This document shows, one piece after another, positions 30,448 to 39,938 of a DNA stretch of 64,000 nucleotides. Where the stretch lies: the NCBI RefSeq assembly GCF_027474845.2, contig NZ_CP107031.2, positions 2,804,501-2,868,500 on the forward strand, in the 5' to 3' direction. This DNA is from Maribacter aestuarii. GTDB taxonomy: Bacteria > Bacteroidota > Bacteroidia > Flavobacteriales > Flavobacteriaceae. Under the pieces are notes generated by a model. That model was not told where the DNA came from. It searched no databases and was given only the letters and a program-made list of their open reading frames with translations. The stretch's first letter is position 1. Every line of letters starts with the position of its first letter. A program made the position numbers and the translations under genes.

Positions 30448-31167
30448 TTATTGGTCTTTTGGAGGTGGAACACCAGTGCCCCTATTCAAGGTTAAACTCG
30501 TACTACCTTGGAGGCTACTAGAAGGTAAAACTGTTGAGGAACTCAAATTTGGAATTATGGCAGCATAGGATTTTGTCGGCTTATCTTCATTTATACCATA
30601 ACCTTTAATGGCCCCGAAACTATCGTTTAATGGAACCGCTTCGGCACCTTCGGCGCCTTGAGCTATGTAGAAAAGAAAATCACGTTTACCGTCATTATAC
30701 GTAGGGGATATTAGTATAGAATTCTGTCTTGGGTGCTTTATAGAATCTTTTGTTCCCGGAAAGAATGTTTCATCAGGATAGTTTGAAAAATAAAATCTCA
30801 ACGTGGAAATTTCTACATTTGCTTTCTTAGCTTCTTGCTCTATATAGGCGAGATACTGTTTAATTGTTTCATAGTCATAGTATACGAACCTCCCAACATC
30901 GAAGGCCTTACTATTCTTTTCGTTGATGGCTTTTAAATTTTCTCGGCTTCTATTTATGGAGTCCTCGTATTTCTGAATCAGCGTTACCCTTCTTTTTTCA
31001 TATGTGTCGTAGGATTCTTTGGCTTCTGGAATTTGTATAATTTGTGCAGGAGGCACTACTTCAATTTCATTTTCCTGTGGCACAGATTTATTATCACCGC
31101 AGCTAGATAGCCCTATTACAAATCCCACAGATAAGATTTTTCCAAAGAAGATTGCCGATTTTTTCAT
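30448..31167 (-). CDS. Hypothetical lipoprotein
   Basis: 239 residues. Lipoprotein signal ending FVIGLSSCGDNK (Cys about residue 23). A charged, probably helical stretch (about 50-85, ESYDTYEKRRVTLIQKYEDS...) is followed by a globular part with DVGRFVYYDYETIKQYLAYIEQEAKKANV and SILISPTYNDGKRDFLFYIAQG. The C-terminus is Ser/Leu-rich and ends GTGVPPPKDQ. No domain recognised. First gene of a two-gene operon with the membrane protein. Confidence 0.72.
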   Translation of the reverse strand: MKKSAIFFGKILSVGFVIGLSSCGDNKSVPQENEIEVVPPAQIIQIPEAKESYDTYEKRRVTLIQKYEDSINRSRENLKAINEKNSKAFDVGRFVYYDYETIKQYLAYIEQEAKKANVEISTLRFYFSNYPDETFFPGTKDSIKHPRQNSILISPTYNDGKRDFLFYIAQGAEGAEAVPLNDSFGAIKGYGINEDKPTKSYAAIIPNLSSSTVLPSSSLQGSTSLTLNRGTGVPPPKDQ

Positions 31168-31319
31168 TTTTAGGTCGTTTTAAGATTAGTGTTCATGTCT
31201 AAGAAATACTACTTAAGATTGGGGGAATAATCTTCAGATAGCTTAAAGATATTAAATTACTGGCAGTGAGAATTCTATGTGGAACTTTTTCGATGAATTT
31301 CATTCTTGCCAGAAACAAA

Positions 31320-31347
31320 AAATCCCGATTTTTCCAAATCGGGATTT
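31320..31347 (-). terminator. Rho-independent terminator after rho
   Basis: AAATCCCGATTT (31320-31331) pairs with AAATCGGGATTT (31336-31347); read leftward it ends in a run of T. It lies 23 bases from the rho stop. Confidence 0.82.
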
Positions 31348-31369
31348 ATATACATGTGTTGAAGAACTC

Positions 31370-32992
31370 CTACTGGTTCATGGTCATCAAGAACTCTTCG
31401 TTGTTTTTTGTTTGTTTAAATCGCTGCTCTATAAATTCCATGGCTTCCACAGGATTCATGTCGGCAAGATACTTGCGCATGATCCACATACGCTGTAAAG
31501 TACTTTCGTCCAATAACATGTCGTCGCGTCTGGTACTTGAAGAAGTTAAGTCTATAGCCGGGAATATTCTTCTGTTGGCAATTTTTCTGTCCAACTGTAA
31601 TTCCATGTTGCCGGTACCCTTGAATTCCTCAAAAATAACCTCGTCCATTTTAGAGCCTGTTTCAGTCAAAGCTGTGGCGATAATGGATAGTGACCCACCA
31701 CCTTCAATATTACGGGCCGCTCCAAAGAACCTTTTTGGTTTGTGCAAGGCATTCGCATCTACACCACCACTCAAGACTTTACCTGAAGCCGGTTGTACCG
31801 TGTTATAAGCTCTTGCCAATCTGGTAATGGAATCCAATAAAATGACGACATCATGACCGCACTCTACCAAGCGTTTTGCTTTTTCCAATACGATGTTGGC
31901 TACCCTTACGTGTTCCGTAGCTTCCTTGTCAAACGTTGAAGCAACCACTTCGCCACGCACGTTGCGTTGCATATCTGTTACCTCCTCCGGGCGTTCATCT
32001 ATTAAGAGGATAATTTGATATACTTCAGGATGATTTGCCGCAATTCCGTTGGCTATATCCTTTAAAAGCATGGTTTTACCTGTTTTTGGCTGAGACACGA
32101 TCATACCCCTCTGTCCTTTACCAATAGGTGAAAACAAATCGATAATTCTTGTTGATATGGTACTTTGCCTTTCTGCAAGATTAAACTTCTCTTGAGGAAA
32201 AAGTGGTGTTAAATGTTCAAATGACACCCTATCCCTTACAATTTGAGGGTCGATACCGTTAATCTTGTTGACCTTGATTAGTGGGAAATATTTTTCTCCT
32301 TCCTTCGGTGGTCTTACGTTTCCTAAAACCGTATCTCCAGTTTTTAACCCAAAAAGTCTAATCTGGGATTGTGAAACATAAATATCATCCGGTGAGGAAA
32401 GGTAATTGTAATCGGAAGAACGAAGAAATCCGTAACCGTCTTGCATAATATCCAAAACGCCTTCGCTAGCTATAATGCTATCAAATTCATATTCCGGTTC
32501 CTTATAGCGGTTCTTTAAGTCCTTATCAAAATTACTTTTGTCGTAATTACTGTTTTTTTGCGGACGGGAACTTTTGTTGCTGCCTCCATTGCTATTGCCC
32601 TTATGCTGCGGATTATTTTTCTGAAAATCTTTTTTTGCTTGACCGCTGTTGGTGGGTTTTGGCCTCGGTCTTGGTTTTCTATTTTCGGGGTTATCCGATT
32701 TTGAAGTTTTCTTATCTTCCGTTGTTGAGGCCTCTGTTTTTTTATCCGTTTGTGTTTCCTCTTTTTTCCCGCTTGTGTCTTTCCTTGGCCTCGGCCTAGG
32801 TTTTGGTTTACTTGGAGTTTCCGTGGTTGGTGCTATTGCTGCCGCTGCTTTCGGGTTGGCGGCTTGTAGGTCTAGGATTTGATATACCAAATCCAATTTC
32901 TTCAAAGTTTTGAATTTTGGAACTTTAAGTCCCTTAGCGATTTCCTGTAATTCAGGTAGCTTTTTTGATTTTAAATCTGTAATCTCAAACAT
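31370..32992 (-). CDS. rho: Transcription termination factor Rho
   Basis: RNA-dependent hexameric helicase that ends transcription. 540 residues, longer than E. coli Rho (419). After a SAP-like Rho-N region ([21 protein letters not shown]) comes an insertion of about 100 residues rich in Lys, Pro, Arg and Asn (about 60-160), a feature of Bacteroidota Rho. The RNA-binding cold-shock domain holds [21 protein letters not shown]. The ATPase has [20 protein letters not shown] (Walker A), [14 protein letters not shown] and [16 protein letters not shown], with the Q and R loops intact. It faces its own terminator. Confidence 0.96.
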   Translation of the reverse strand: MFEITDLKSKKLPELQEIAKGLKVPKFKTLKKLDLVYQILDLQAANPKAAAAIAPTTETPSKPKPRPRPRKDTSGKKEETQTDKKTEASTTEDKKTSKSDNPENRKPRPRPKPTNSGQAKKDFQKNNPQHKGNSNGGSNKSSRPQKNSNYDKSNFDKDLKNRYKEPEYEFDSIIASEGVLDIMQDGYGFLRSSDYNYLSSPDDIYVSQSQIRLFGLKTGDTVLGNVRPPKEGEKYFPLIKVNKINGIDPQIVRDRVSFEHLTPLFPQEKFNLAERQSTISTRIIDLFSPIGKGQRGMIVSQPKTGKTMLLKDIANGIAANHPEVYQIILLIDERPEEVTDMQRNVRGEVVASTFDKEATEHVRVANIVLEKAKRLVECGHDVVILLDSITRLARAYNTVQPASGKVLSGGVDANALHKPKRFFGAARNIEGGGSLSIIATALTETGSKMDEVIFEEFKGTGNMELQLDRKIANRRIFPAIDLTSSSTRRDDMLLDESTLQRMWIMRKYLADMNPVEAMEFIEQRFKQTKNNEEFLMTMNQ

Positions 32993-33183
32993 TAAATGTA
33001 GAATAAATTATATGTGATTTGTACTGTAAGAAGTAAATTCTTTAGTGGGTATTTTTCGGGATCGATATCCCTTATGGTAAGTGTTATGAAGTATAACAAA
33101 GCAATAATACAAATTATTTTCAATATTAGATGGATATTTTTTAAAAAGACCAGTATTTTTGTGCATCTAATAGAGAAGTTGAT

Positions 33184-33594
33184 ATGATTCAAAGAGTACA
33201 AAGTCTATATTTGGTTATTGTGGCACTCTTGTCTGCCGTACTTCCATTCTTTGTAAATCTTTGGTCGGACGCTCAGGGAACTGAGATTTATGCCAACAAC
33301 GAGATTTTGGTATCCATTGTTTTTTATGTTTCGGGCGCATTGGCCTTATGGGCTATCTTTCTATTTAAAAACAGAAAAAATCAGTTTGTGGTGAATAGAC
33401 TGAACATGATATTAAATCTTTTTTTACTAGGATTTTTCGTTTACCGATCACTAAATTTATCCGGAGAGACCACGGTCTCTGAGAAGGGTATTGGGATGTT
33501 GATTCCTGTATTTTCTATCGTTTTTTTAGCCCTTGCCAATAGGGCCATAAAGAAGGATGAAGATCTTGTAAAATCTGTAGATCGTTTACGTTAA
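33184..33594 (+). CDS. DUF4293 family membrane protein
   Basis: 136 residues with four membrane segments, starting MIQRVQSLYLVIVALLSAVLPFF, the usual DUF4293 opening. The last helix is followed by a short basic tail (NRAIKKDEDLVKSVDRLR). Function unknown. It is divergent from rho, a common arrangement in Flavobacteriaceae. A TATTTTTG element at 33154-33161 may be its -7 box, though a matching TTG is not clear. Confidence 0.85.
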   Translation: MIQRVQSLYLVIVALLSAVLPFFVNLWSDAQGTEIYANNEILVSIVFYVSGALALWAIFLFKNRKNQFVVNRLNMILNLFLLGFFVYRSLNLSGETTVSEKGIGMLIPVFSIVFLALANRAIKKDEDLVKSVDRLR

Positions 33595-33623
33595 ACCTAA
33601 CATCTTAGTAGTATTAGTGCGTG

Positions 33624-33651
33624 AAACCCGGGGTAGTTCCCGGGTTTTTTT
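33624..33651 (+). terminator. Rho-independent terminator
   Basis: AAACCCGGG (33624-33632) pairs with CCCGGGTTT (33639-33647) around TAGTTC, followed by TTTT. Confidence 0.88.
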
Positions 33652-33701
33652 GAATATAATCCAAAGCATTTGATTCTAGCGATAGGTCCAGTAGTGTTGG
33701 T

Positions 33702-34196
33702 CTAACGTTTACCTAGCTCAATTATCTCCAAATCTTTAATATCGCTACCATTGATGACAAACCGCAGCATGGTCCTAACTTGATGAAAACCGTGTTTGCC
33801 ACAGGCGCCAGGATTCATATGTAAAATGCCTAGCTTCTTGTCCCACATCACTTTTAGAATATGCGAGTGACCACAAATGAACAGCTTAGGAGGGTTGCTC
33901 TTTATTTCATCTCGGGTTCGTGAATTGTATTTTGGTGGATAGCCGCCAATGTGAGTTATCCAAACATCCACACCTTCGCAAAAAAATCTATTGTTTTCCG
34001 GAAACTCTTTTTGGATAACATGGTCATCTATGTTCCCATGGACCCCCCGGACCGGCTTCAGTTTTGCCAGTGTATCTGTTACGTTTAAAGTCCCAATATC
34101 TCCTGCATGCCAAATTTCATCGGCCTCTTTTGCATATTTCAAAATGGTATCGTCAATATAGGAATGGGTATCTGAAAGTAAGAGGATTTTTGTCAT
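33702..34196 (-). CDS. YfcE/MJ0936-type metallophosphoesterase
   Basis: 164 residues. Metal-site motifs in order: LLSDTHSYID, IWHAGDIG, GNID (in VRGVHGNID), then WITHIGGYPP and FICGHSHI, and the late MNPGACGKHG. This is the calcineurin-like phosphodiesterase fold of the small YfcE family, which cleaves model phosphodiesters; the natural substrate is unknown. Monocistronic and divergent from truA. Confidence 0.9.
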   Translation of the reverse strand: MTKILLLSDTHSYIDDTILKYAKEADEIWHAGDIGTLNVTDTLAKLKPVRGVHGNIDDHVIQKEFPENNRFFCEGVDVWITHIGGYPPKYNSRTRDEIKSNPPKLFICGHSHILKVMWDKKLGILHMNPGACGKHGFHQVRTMLRFVINGSDIKDLEIIELGKR

Positions 34197-34306
34197 ATCT
34201 CAAGTTCTGCTTGGTCTGGTAGGAGTTAGGTTTGCCAAAACTTAGGAACCCCACTTTTAACTATCCTTTTAATATCTTTGGCAGCGTACAAAACTAGCAT
34301 ATCCTT

Positions 34307-35056
34307 TTGAGATATTTTATTCAATTTTCATACTTTGGTAAGGCTTATCATGGGTGGCAAAAACAACCCAACGCCATAACGGTTCAGGAAGTATTAGAAG
34401 ATGCTCTCTCTAAATTGGTACGGGAGGAAGTAAATACTACGGGTGCTGGTCGTACGGATACCGGTGTACATGCTAAAATCATGTATGCCCACTTTGATGT
34501 AGCAACGATTATGAACCCTTATGCTTTAGTCTTAAGGCTTAATGCCTTTCTCCCAGACGACATTGCGGTGCAAAATATAATTGAAGTGGGTCCCGAGGCA
34601 CACGCGCGATTCGATGCTACGCAACGCACTTATGAGTATTGGATCTGTACTGAGAAAAACCCATTTTATAAAGATGTCTCTCATTACATTTATAAAAAGC
34701 TTGATTTGTCCCGTATGAATCAAGGGGCATCACTCCTAATTGGGAAAAAAGACTTCGAGTGCTTTTCCAAATCAAATACAGATGTCAATACTTATTTCTG
34801 TACAATAAAGGAAGCTGTTTGGTTCACCGATGTTGAAAAACTGATATTTCGTATTACCGCAGATCGATTTTTAAGAAATATGGTCAGGGCCGTAGTGGGA
34901 ACGCTCGTGGATGTTGGGTCTGGCAAGTATGAACCGGACTATGTTAATACCATCATAAATAGTAAAGATCGGTCCAAAGCCGGAGTTTCTGTACCCGCAA
35001 AAGGATTATATTTGACATCTATTGTCTATCCCAATACGATTATAAAAAATGGATAA
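34307..35056 (+). CDS. truA: tRNA pseudouridine(38-40) synthase
   Basis: Isomerises uridines 38-40 of the tRNA anticodon arm. 249 residues. The catalytic aspartate lies in GAGRTDTGVHA, and RYFIQFSYFGKAYHGWQKQPNAITVQEVLE and FLRNMVRAVVGTLVDVGSGK are further family signatures. The only start in a sensible place is a TTG at 34307; there is no in-frame ATG upstream. The stop overlaps the next gene by 8 bases, so the two are translationally coupled. Confidence 0.93.
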   Translation: MRYFIQFSYFGKAYHGWQKQPNAITVQEVLEDALSKLVREEVNTTGAGRTDTGVHAKIMYAHFDVATIMNPYALVLRLNAFLPDDIAVQNIIEVGPEAHARFDATQRTYEYWICTEKNPFYKDVSHYIYKKLDLSRMNQGASLLIGKKDFECFSKSNTDVNTYFCTIKEAVWFTDVEKLIFRITADRFLRNMVRAVVGTLVDVGSGKYEPDYVNTIINSKDRSKAGVSVPAKGLYLTSIVYPNTIIKNG

Positions 35057-36815
35057 AGATTCCGGTAAAGCTTTTGACACGCGACTATTTAAGCGTTTAA
35101 TGGCTCATACCAGACCTTATCGAATTACTTTCTACGGCGTTGCTATCGCCGCAATTTTGCTTTCAGGTTTTGCTGTCCTAACCCCCGTTATTCTTAGGGA
35201 AATTATCGATGATGCCATAAAGGGACGCGATGCACAAAGATTACTGTACCTGACATTAGCCATGCTGGTCGTGCTTATAGGTCAGGTAGTAAGTCAGCTG
35301 GGTTTCAACTACTACGCCAACTGGTTAGGGGAGTCCGTTATCAGGGATATTCGGATAGAACTCTTTAGAAAGATGCTCGGATTTCGAATGAAGTATTTCG
35401 ACAATTCCTCCTTGGGGGTTTTAGTAACTAGGGCTGTTGCGGATATGCAACGCATTGGGGAGATTTTTAGTCAGGGATTTTTCGTTATTGTTTCGGATTT
35501 ACTCAAAATGTTGGTCGCGGCGGTTGTGATGTTAGTTATTAACTGGAAATTGGCCCTCATCGTATTTACGGTTTTACCAATCATATTATATGCGACCAGA
35601 TTATTTCAAAAGGCCATGAAAGTGGCTTTTACCGAAGTAAGAGCGGAAGTGTCCAATTTAAATTCCTTTGTTCAGGAACGTATAACGGGAATGAAAATCG
35701 TGCAACTTTTTACACGAGAAAAAATTGAAAGCGAAAACTTCCGAAAAATAAACGAGAAACATAAAAAGGCTTGGTTAAAAACAGTTTGGTACAATTCTAT
35801 TTTCTTTCCTATCGCTGAAATCGTTTCGTCCATAACCGTGGGTTTGATAGTCTGGTACGGGGGGCTTCAAAACGTGGCCAATATTTCCAATGATATCGCA
35901 GGTACCGTTTTTGCGTTTATTATGTTAATCGACTTACTATTTAGACCCCTACGGCAGATTGCGGATAAATTTAATACGTTACAGATGGGGATGGTAGCGG
36001 CCAATAGGGTTTTCAATATATTGGATACGAAGAGTAATATTGAGGATATCGGTACGGTTGAAAACCATGAAGTTAGAGGGGACATTGTGTTTAAAGATGT
36101 ACGGTTCGGATATCTTGAGGATGAAGAAGTGTTGCACGGTATTTCGTTCGAGGTCAAGGCTGGGGAGACTATTGCCATAGTTGGGGCAACGGGAGCGGGA
36201 AAATCTACCATAATCAATTTATTGAATAGGTTCTACGAAATTAATTCAGGGACTATCAGCGTAGATGGCATAGATATAAAGGATTATAAATTAGCTTCAC
36301 TAAGGACTCACATTGCAGTAGTACTTCAGGATGTTTTCCTGTTTGCGGATACTATCGCCAATAATATATCCCTTAAGGAACCTTCTATCACAATTGCCGA
36401 TATTGAAAAGGCTGCCGAGGCCATAGGGGTGGATGAGTTTATCACAAGTCTTCCTGGAGGTTACGAATATAATGTGAAAGAACGGGGTAGTATGTTGTCC
36501 AGTGGGCAACGCCAGCTTATCGCTTTTTTAAGGGCCTATGTAAGTAATCCAAGTATTTTAGTATTGGACGAGGCGACATCTAGTGTAGACACGTACTCTG
36601 AACAGCTCATACAACGTGCCACGGAAAAAATTACGGAGGGACGCACTTCAATTGTTATTGCCCACCGTCTGGCTACTATTAAAAAGGCAGATAAAATTAT
36701 CGTAATGGATGCCGGTAAGATTGTTGAAATGGGCACACATAAACAACTACTCAAAAAAGGTGGATATTACAGTAATCTCTACGAGGCTCAGTTTCTGGCT
36801 GAGGAGGTAGCTTAA
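35049..36815 (+). CDS. ABC exporter, fused membrane and ATPase domains (MsbA-like)
   Basis: 588 residues: six membrane helices in the first 310 residues, then a complete ATPase domain with GATGAGKSTIINLL (Walker A), the Q-loop VVLQDVFLFADTIANNI, LSSGQRQLIAFLRAY (signature), SILVLDEATSSVD (Walker B) and AHRLATI (H-loop). Homodimeric exporters of this type move lipids, drugs or peptides; the similarity to lipid A exporters is general and the substrate is not certain. It overlaps the end of truA. Confidence 0.9.
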   Translation: MDKDSGKAFDTRLFKRLMAHTRPYRITFYGVAIAAILLSGFAVLTPVILREIIDDAIKGRDAQRLLYLTLAMLVVLIGQVVSQLGFNYYANWLGESVIRDIRIELFRKMLGFRMKYFDNSSLGVLVTRAVADMQRIGEIFSQGFFVIVSDLLKMLVAAVVMLVINWKLALIVFTVLPIILYATRLFQKAMKVAFTEVRAEVSNLNSFVQERITGMKIVQLFTREKIESENFRKINEKHKKAWLKTVWYNSIFFPIAEIVSSITVGLIVWYGGLQNVANISNDIAGTVFAFIMLIDLLFRPLRQIADKFNTLQMGMVAANRVFNILDTKSNIEDIGTVENHEVRGDIVFKDVRFGYLEDEEVLHGISFEVKAGETIAIVGATGAGKSTIINLLNRFYEINSGTISVDGIDIKDYKLASLRTHIAVVLQDVFLFADTIANNISLKEPSITIADIEKAAEAIGVDEFITSLPGGYEYNVKERGSMLSSGQRQLIAFLRAYVSNPSILVLDEATSSVDTYSEQLIQRATEKITEGRTSIVIAHRLATIKKADKIIVMDAGKIVEMGTHKQLLKKGGYYSNLYEAQFLAEEVA

Positions 36816-36818
36816 TAA

Positions 36819-37615
36819 TTATGGAGCCACTTCTTTAAACGTGTCCGTAAATACAGCTATATAAATACCAGCGCCGATAATTATTATAGCAAATAGGGCA
36901 CCTAATATCACTAAAAAGAATAGCAGTTTCAAAATAGTCTGCGTCATATTCAGTTTGAAGATTTTTTTAAGTACCCAAGTAAAATATAGTATCTGTATCG
37001 GTAATGATATCATTGATGAATAATACACCAATTTAGGACTCCATAGAATAAGTATATAGACAACGTTAATTACTATGGACATTTGGGAATACGCATAGAT
37101 ATTAATTACAAAATGTTCGGATATATTAAATTGCTTCCTATTTATAAAGACCAATCTGGATATCAATGACAAGAACGGTAACATAAGGATGTAAAAAAAG
37201 CTTTGGTACTTGAATAGGTAGTTGTTCAATTTTTTTGAAAATCAATCGCGAACTTTTCAGAATCGTTTAAGTTGTTAACATCCACATTTTGAAATTGATA
37301 GCTTAAGGCATCTGGAAAGAATTCACTCATTAAATAAACGAACAAACCTCCCATTGTGATAGCAATTGTAAAATAGCTAATGGGATTCAGATATTTTTTT
37401 CTAACACCATTAATGTATCCAGCAATTACTTCATCTGGTTTTGTAAAGAGATGTTTAAATGTGATGAGAAATGTGTTATCCACATTAAAGAAACGCTCAG
37501 TAGCGTCGTACCACAAATTTTTTACGGTAAGTCTATTTCGAATCACCTTTGCTCCACAGTCCGGACAAAAACTATAATCCGTCCGCAGTTGATTGCTACA
37601 GTTCTTACATTCCAT
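36819..37615 (-). pseudogene. DUF3667 family membrane protein, split by a single-base frameshift
   Basis: Two consecutive leftward frames make one protein. The first (37615-37226, 129 residues) starts with a zinc ribbon (CKNCSNQLRTDYSFCPDCGAK), then ERFFNVDNTFLITFKHLFTKPDEVIAGYINGVRKKYLNPISYFTI; it stops right after a run of seven A (T7 on the + strand, 37230-37236). The second (from TTG at 37229) continues with NNYLFKYQSFFYILMLPFLSLISRLVFI and four membrane helices to 36819. One more A would give a continuous 265-residue protein of normal type. It starts next to the dacA stop. Either a pseudogene or an under-called homopolymer. Confidence 0.82.
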
Positions 37616-38401
37616 TTAAACTAAGTCTTGTTTTATCATTGTGGCCAGTTCTGGAATGGATTCGTACATGATAAACGCCCCATTTTTAATATAGGAAATT
37701 TGTCCGGTCTCCTCGCTCACTACAATACTCAATGCGTCTGTTTTCTCTGTTATGCCAACAGCGGCCCTATGTCGTAGACCAAAGCGTAAGGGAATATTCC
37801 GTTCATTGGACACCGGTAAGATGACACGTGTTGCAACGATATAGTTGTTTACGATTACGGCTGCGCCGTCATGTAATGGACTATTTTTATAAAATATGCT
37901 TTCAATGATGGGCTTTGTGATTTCAATGTTCATTCGATCGCCGGAATTCTTGATAAAATCGAGTGAGTTACTACGTTCAATAACCAGTATAGCCCCGGTT
38001 TTGGTGCTCGCCATTTTCTCACAAGCCGCTAAAATAGCATCAACATCAACACTGGTAGCAATACCTTCCTGTCTTAGAAACTTAAAATGCTTAATGAAAT
38101 TTCTCTTGTTGGCGAAGTTGGTGGAACCGATCATTAAAAGAAATTTTCGAATCTCTTGTTGAAAGACAATAATCAATGCAATCAAACCAACCTGCATAAA
38201 GGCACCGACCATACTACTGATCATTTCCATTCCCAACAGCTCGGTTAATTTCCAGAATGCCCAGACGATTACAATACCGATAAAAATATTAATGGCTACA
38301 GATCCCCTTACCAGCTTGTAAATATAATAGAGCAGAATAGCTACCAAAACGATATCTAGAATATCGGTAATCTTAAAATCAATAAAATTCAAAAAATCCA
38401 A
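37616..38401 (-). CDS. dacA: Diadenylate cyclase
   Basis: Makes cyclic di-AMP from two ATP. 261 residues: three N-terminal membrane helices (TDILDIVLVAILLYYIYKLV, VAINIFIGIVIVWAFWKL and one more), then the DAC domain with NSPLHDGAAVIV (the DGA motif) and LRHRAAVGITEKTDAL (the RHR motif). The best start is a TTG at 38401, as no in-frame ATG precedes it. Located between folP and the DUF3667 gene on the same strand, a CdaA-like layout for Bacteroidota. Confidence 0.92.
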   Translation of the reverse strand: MDFLNFIDFKITDILDIVLVAILLYYIYKLVRGSVAINIFIGIVIVWAFWKLTELLGMEMISSMVGAFMQVGLIALIIVFQQEIRKFLLMIGSTNFANKRNFIKHFKFLRQEGIATSVDVDAILAACEKMASTKTGAILVIERSNSLDFIKNSGDRMNIEITKPIIESIFYKNSPLHDGAAVIVNNYIVATRVILPVSNERNIPLRFGLRHRAAVGITEKTDALSIVVSEETGQISYIKNGAFIMYESIPELATMIKQDLV

Positions 38402-38455
38402 GCGCGGCTGTTTTTGTAAAATTAACTAAAATAGATGAATGAAAATTGAGTAAAA

Positions 38456-39280
38456 TCACCTTGCTAACTGCTGGTACAGCAGAACACATTCCATGGCTTC
38501 CATTACATCATGCACCCTAAGAATATTAGCCCCTCTGTCCAAAGCGATCATATTTAAAGCGGTCGTCCCGTTTAGGGCTTCATTAGCATGGGTTTCCAAA
38601 AGTTTATATATCATGGATTTTCTGCTCAATCCCACTAGCAGCGGATGCCCAATAATTTTCATAGCCCGCAATTCTTGTAGTAGTTTATAATTCTGTTCAA
38701 GAGTTTTTGCAAAACCAAAACCAGGATCGATGATAATATCATTTATTCCAAATGATTTAGCCGCCTCCAAACGATGCGAGAAAAAATAGAGAATATCTTC
38801 CATCACGTCCTTATAGTTGGTCTGTTGCTGCATGGTCTTTGAAGTACCCCGCATGTGCATCATAATATAAGGCGCTTTCATTCGGGAAACGGTAGCGAGC
38901 ATATTTTCATCCCGTAATCCAGAAGAAATATCATTGATTACGGCTGCACCTGCTTCCAAACATTCCAAGGCTACCTTACTTCGGAACGTATCAATGGACA
39001 AAATTGAATCAGGGTAACTTTTTAGTATCAATTCCACTACAGGAACGATGCGCTTCAATTCAAGTTCTTCTGAAACTTCATCGGCGCCAGGTTTGGAGCT
39101 ATAGGCACCAACATCAATAAAACTAGCTCCCGCTTTAAACATATGCCCTACTTGGTCAAGTATGCTTTTATCGTTTTTAAATCTACCGCCGTCATAAAAG
39201 GAATCTGGTGTACAATTCAGAATACCCATTACTTTTGGAGCGGTTAAATCTATTAGTATTCCTTTGCAGTTAATGGTCAT
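38456..39280 (-). CDS. folP: Dihydropteroate synthase
   Basis: Joins p-aminobenzoate to hydroxymethyl-dihydropterin pyrophosphate in folate synthesis; the target of sulfonamides. 274 residues. Signatures: VMGILNCTPDSFYDGGRF, AGASFIDVGAYSSKPGAD, SIDTFRSKVALECLEAGAAVINDISSG, MHMRGTSKTMQQQ, DIIIDPGFGFAKTLEQN and LVGLSRKSMI. Divergent from the DUF1599 gene, with a 103-base gap that must hold both promoters. Confidence 0.95.
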   Translation of the reverse strand: MTINCKGILIDLTAPKVMGILNCTPDSFYDGGRFKNDKSILDQVGHMFKAGASFIDVGAYSSKPGADEVSEELELKRIVPVVELILKSYPDSILSIDTFRSKVALECLEAGAAVINDISSGLRDENMLATVSRMKAPYIMMHMRGTSKTMQQQTNYKDVMEDILYFFSHRLEAAKSFGINDIIIDPGFGFAKTLEQNYKLLQELRAMKIIGHPLLVGLSRKSMIYKLLETHANEALNGTTALNMIALDRGANILRVHDVMEAMECVLLYQQLAR

Positions 39281-39383
39281 ATATGATATTGAATTGAATT
39301 TTGGGCAATCCCTAAGGTTTGGACCACCAATCTTGACGGTTACGAAATTTTAAGCGAAATTTACACAAATTAGAAAGAAGTAC

Positions 39384-39935
39384 ATGCAACAAACGGCGGG
39401 GCAATATGATGCGGTAATTAAAGCATGCCGAGATCTTTATCAGAAAAAAATGTTGGATTATGGATGTGCATGGCGTATTCTTAGGTTGCCATCCCTAACC
39501 GACCAGATTTTTATAAAAGCCCAGCGCATTAGGGGTCTTCAGGAAAATGCTGTGAGAAAGATAGATGAAGATGCAAAATCTGAATTTATCGGAATTATTA
39601 ACTATTCGGTTATGGCGCTTATTCAATTGGAACTTGGAGTGGTAGACCAGCCTGACTTATCGCCCGAAGAGGCCATTGCTCTTTACGATAAACATATTGA
39701 GATTACCAAAAAACTCATGCTTGATAAAAATCATGACTATGGGGAGGCATGGCGAGATATGAGAGTGAGTTCATTAACAGATTTAATCCTTCAAAAATTA
39801 CTCCGTGTAAAGGCCATAGAGAATAATAAGGGTAAAACCTTGGTAAGTGAAGGTATCGATGCAAATTATCAGGATATGATTAACTATGCAGTTTTTGCTT
39901 TGATACATTTGGAATTAGGAACGAAATCCGAGTAG
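39384..39935 (+). CDS. DUF1599 domain-containing protein, two internal repeats
   Basis: 183 residues. The chain consists of two related halves: KACRDLYQKKMLDYGCAWRI...LRLPSLTDQIFIKAQRIRGL and TKKLMLDKNHDYGEAWRDMRVSSLTDLILQKLLRVKAIE, each followed by an F/Y-x-x-x-INY...ALIxLELG segment. DUF1599 resembles nucleotide pyrophosphatase-like all-alpha folds, but its activity is not established. It leads an apparent operon: the DoxX gene starts 3 bases after it and tpiA follows. Confidence 0.88.
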   Translation: MQQTAGQYDAVIKACRDLYQKKMLDYGCAWRILRLPSLTDQIFIKAQRIRGLQENAVRKIDEDAKSEFIGIINYSVMALIQLELGVVDQPDLSPEEAIALYDKHIEITKKLMLDKNHDYGEAWRDMRVSSLTDLILQKLLRVKAIENNKGKTLVSEGIDANYQDMINYAVFALIHLELGTKSE

Positions 39936-39938
39936 GGA

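Noticed and set aside
31266..31808. Rightward frame of 180 residues opposite the end of rho
   Set aside because: Antisense to conserved Rho codons; no start signals.
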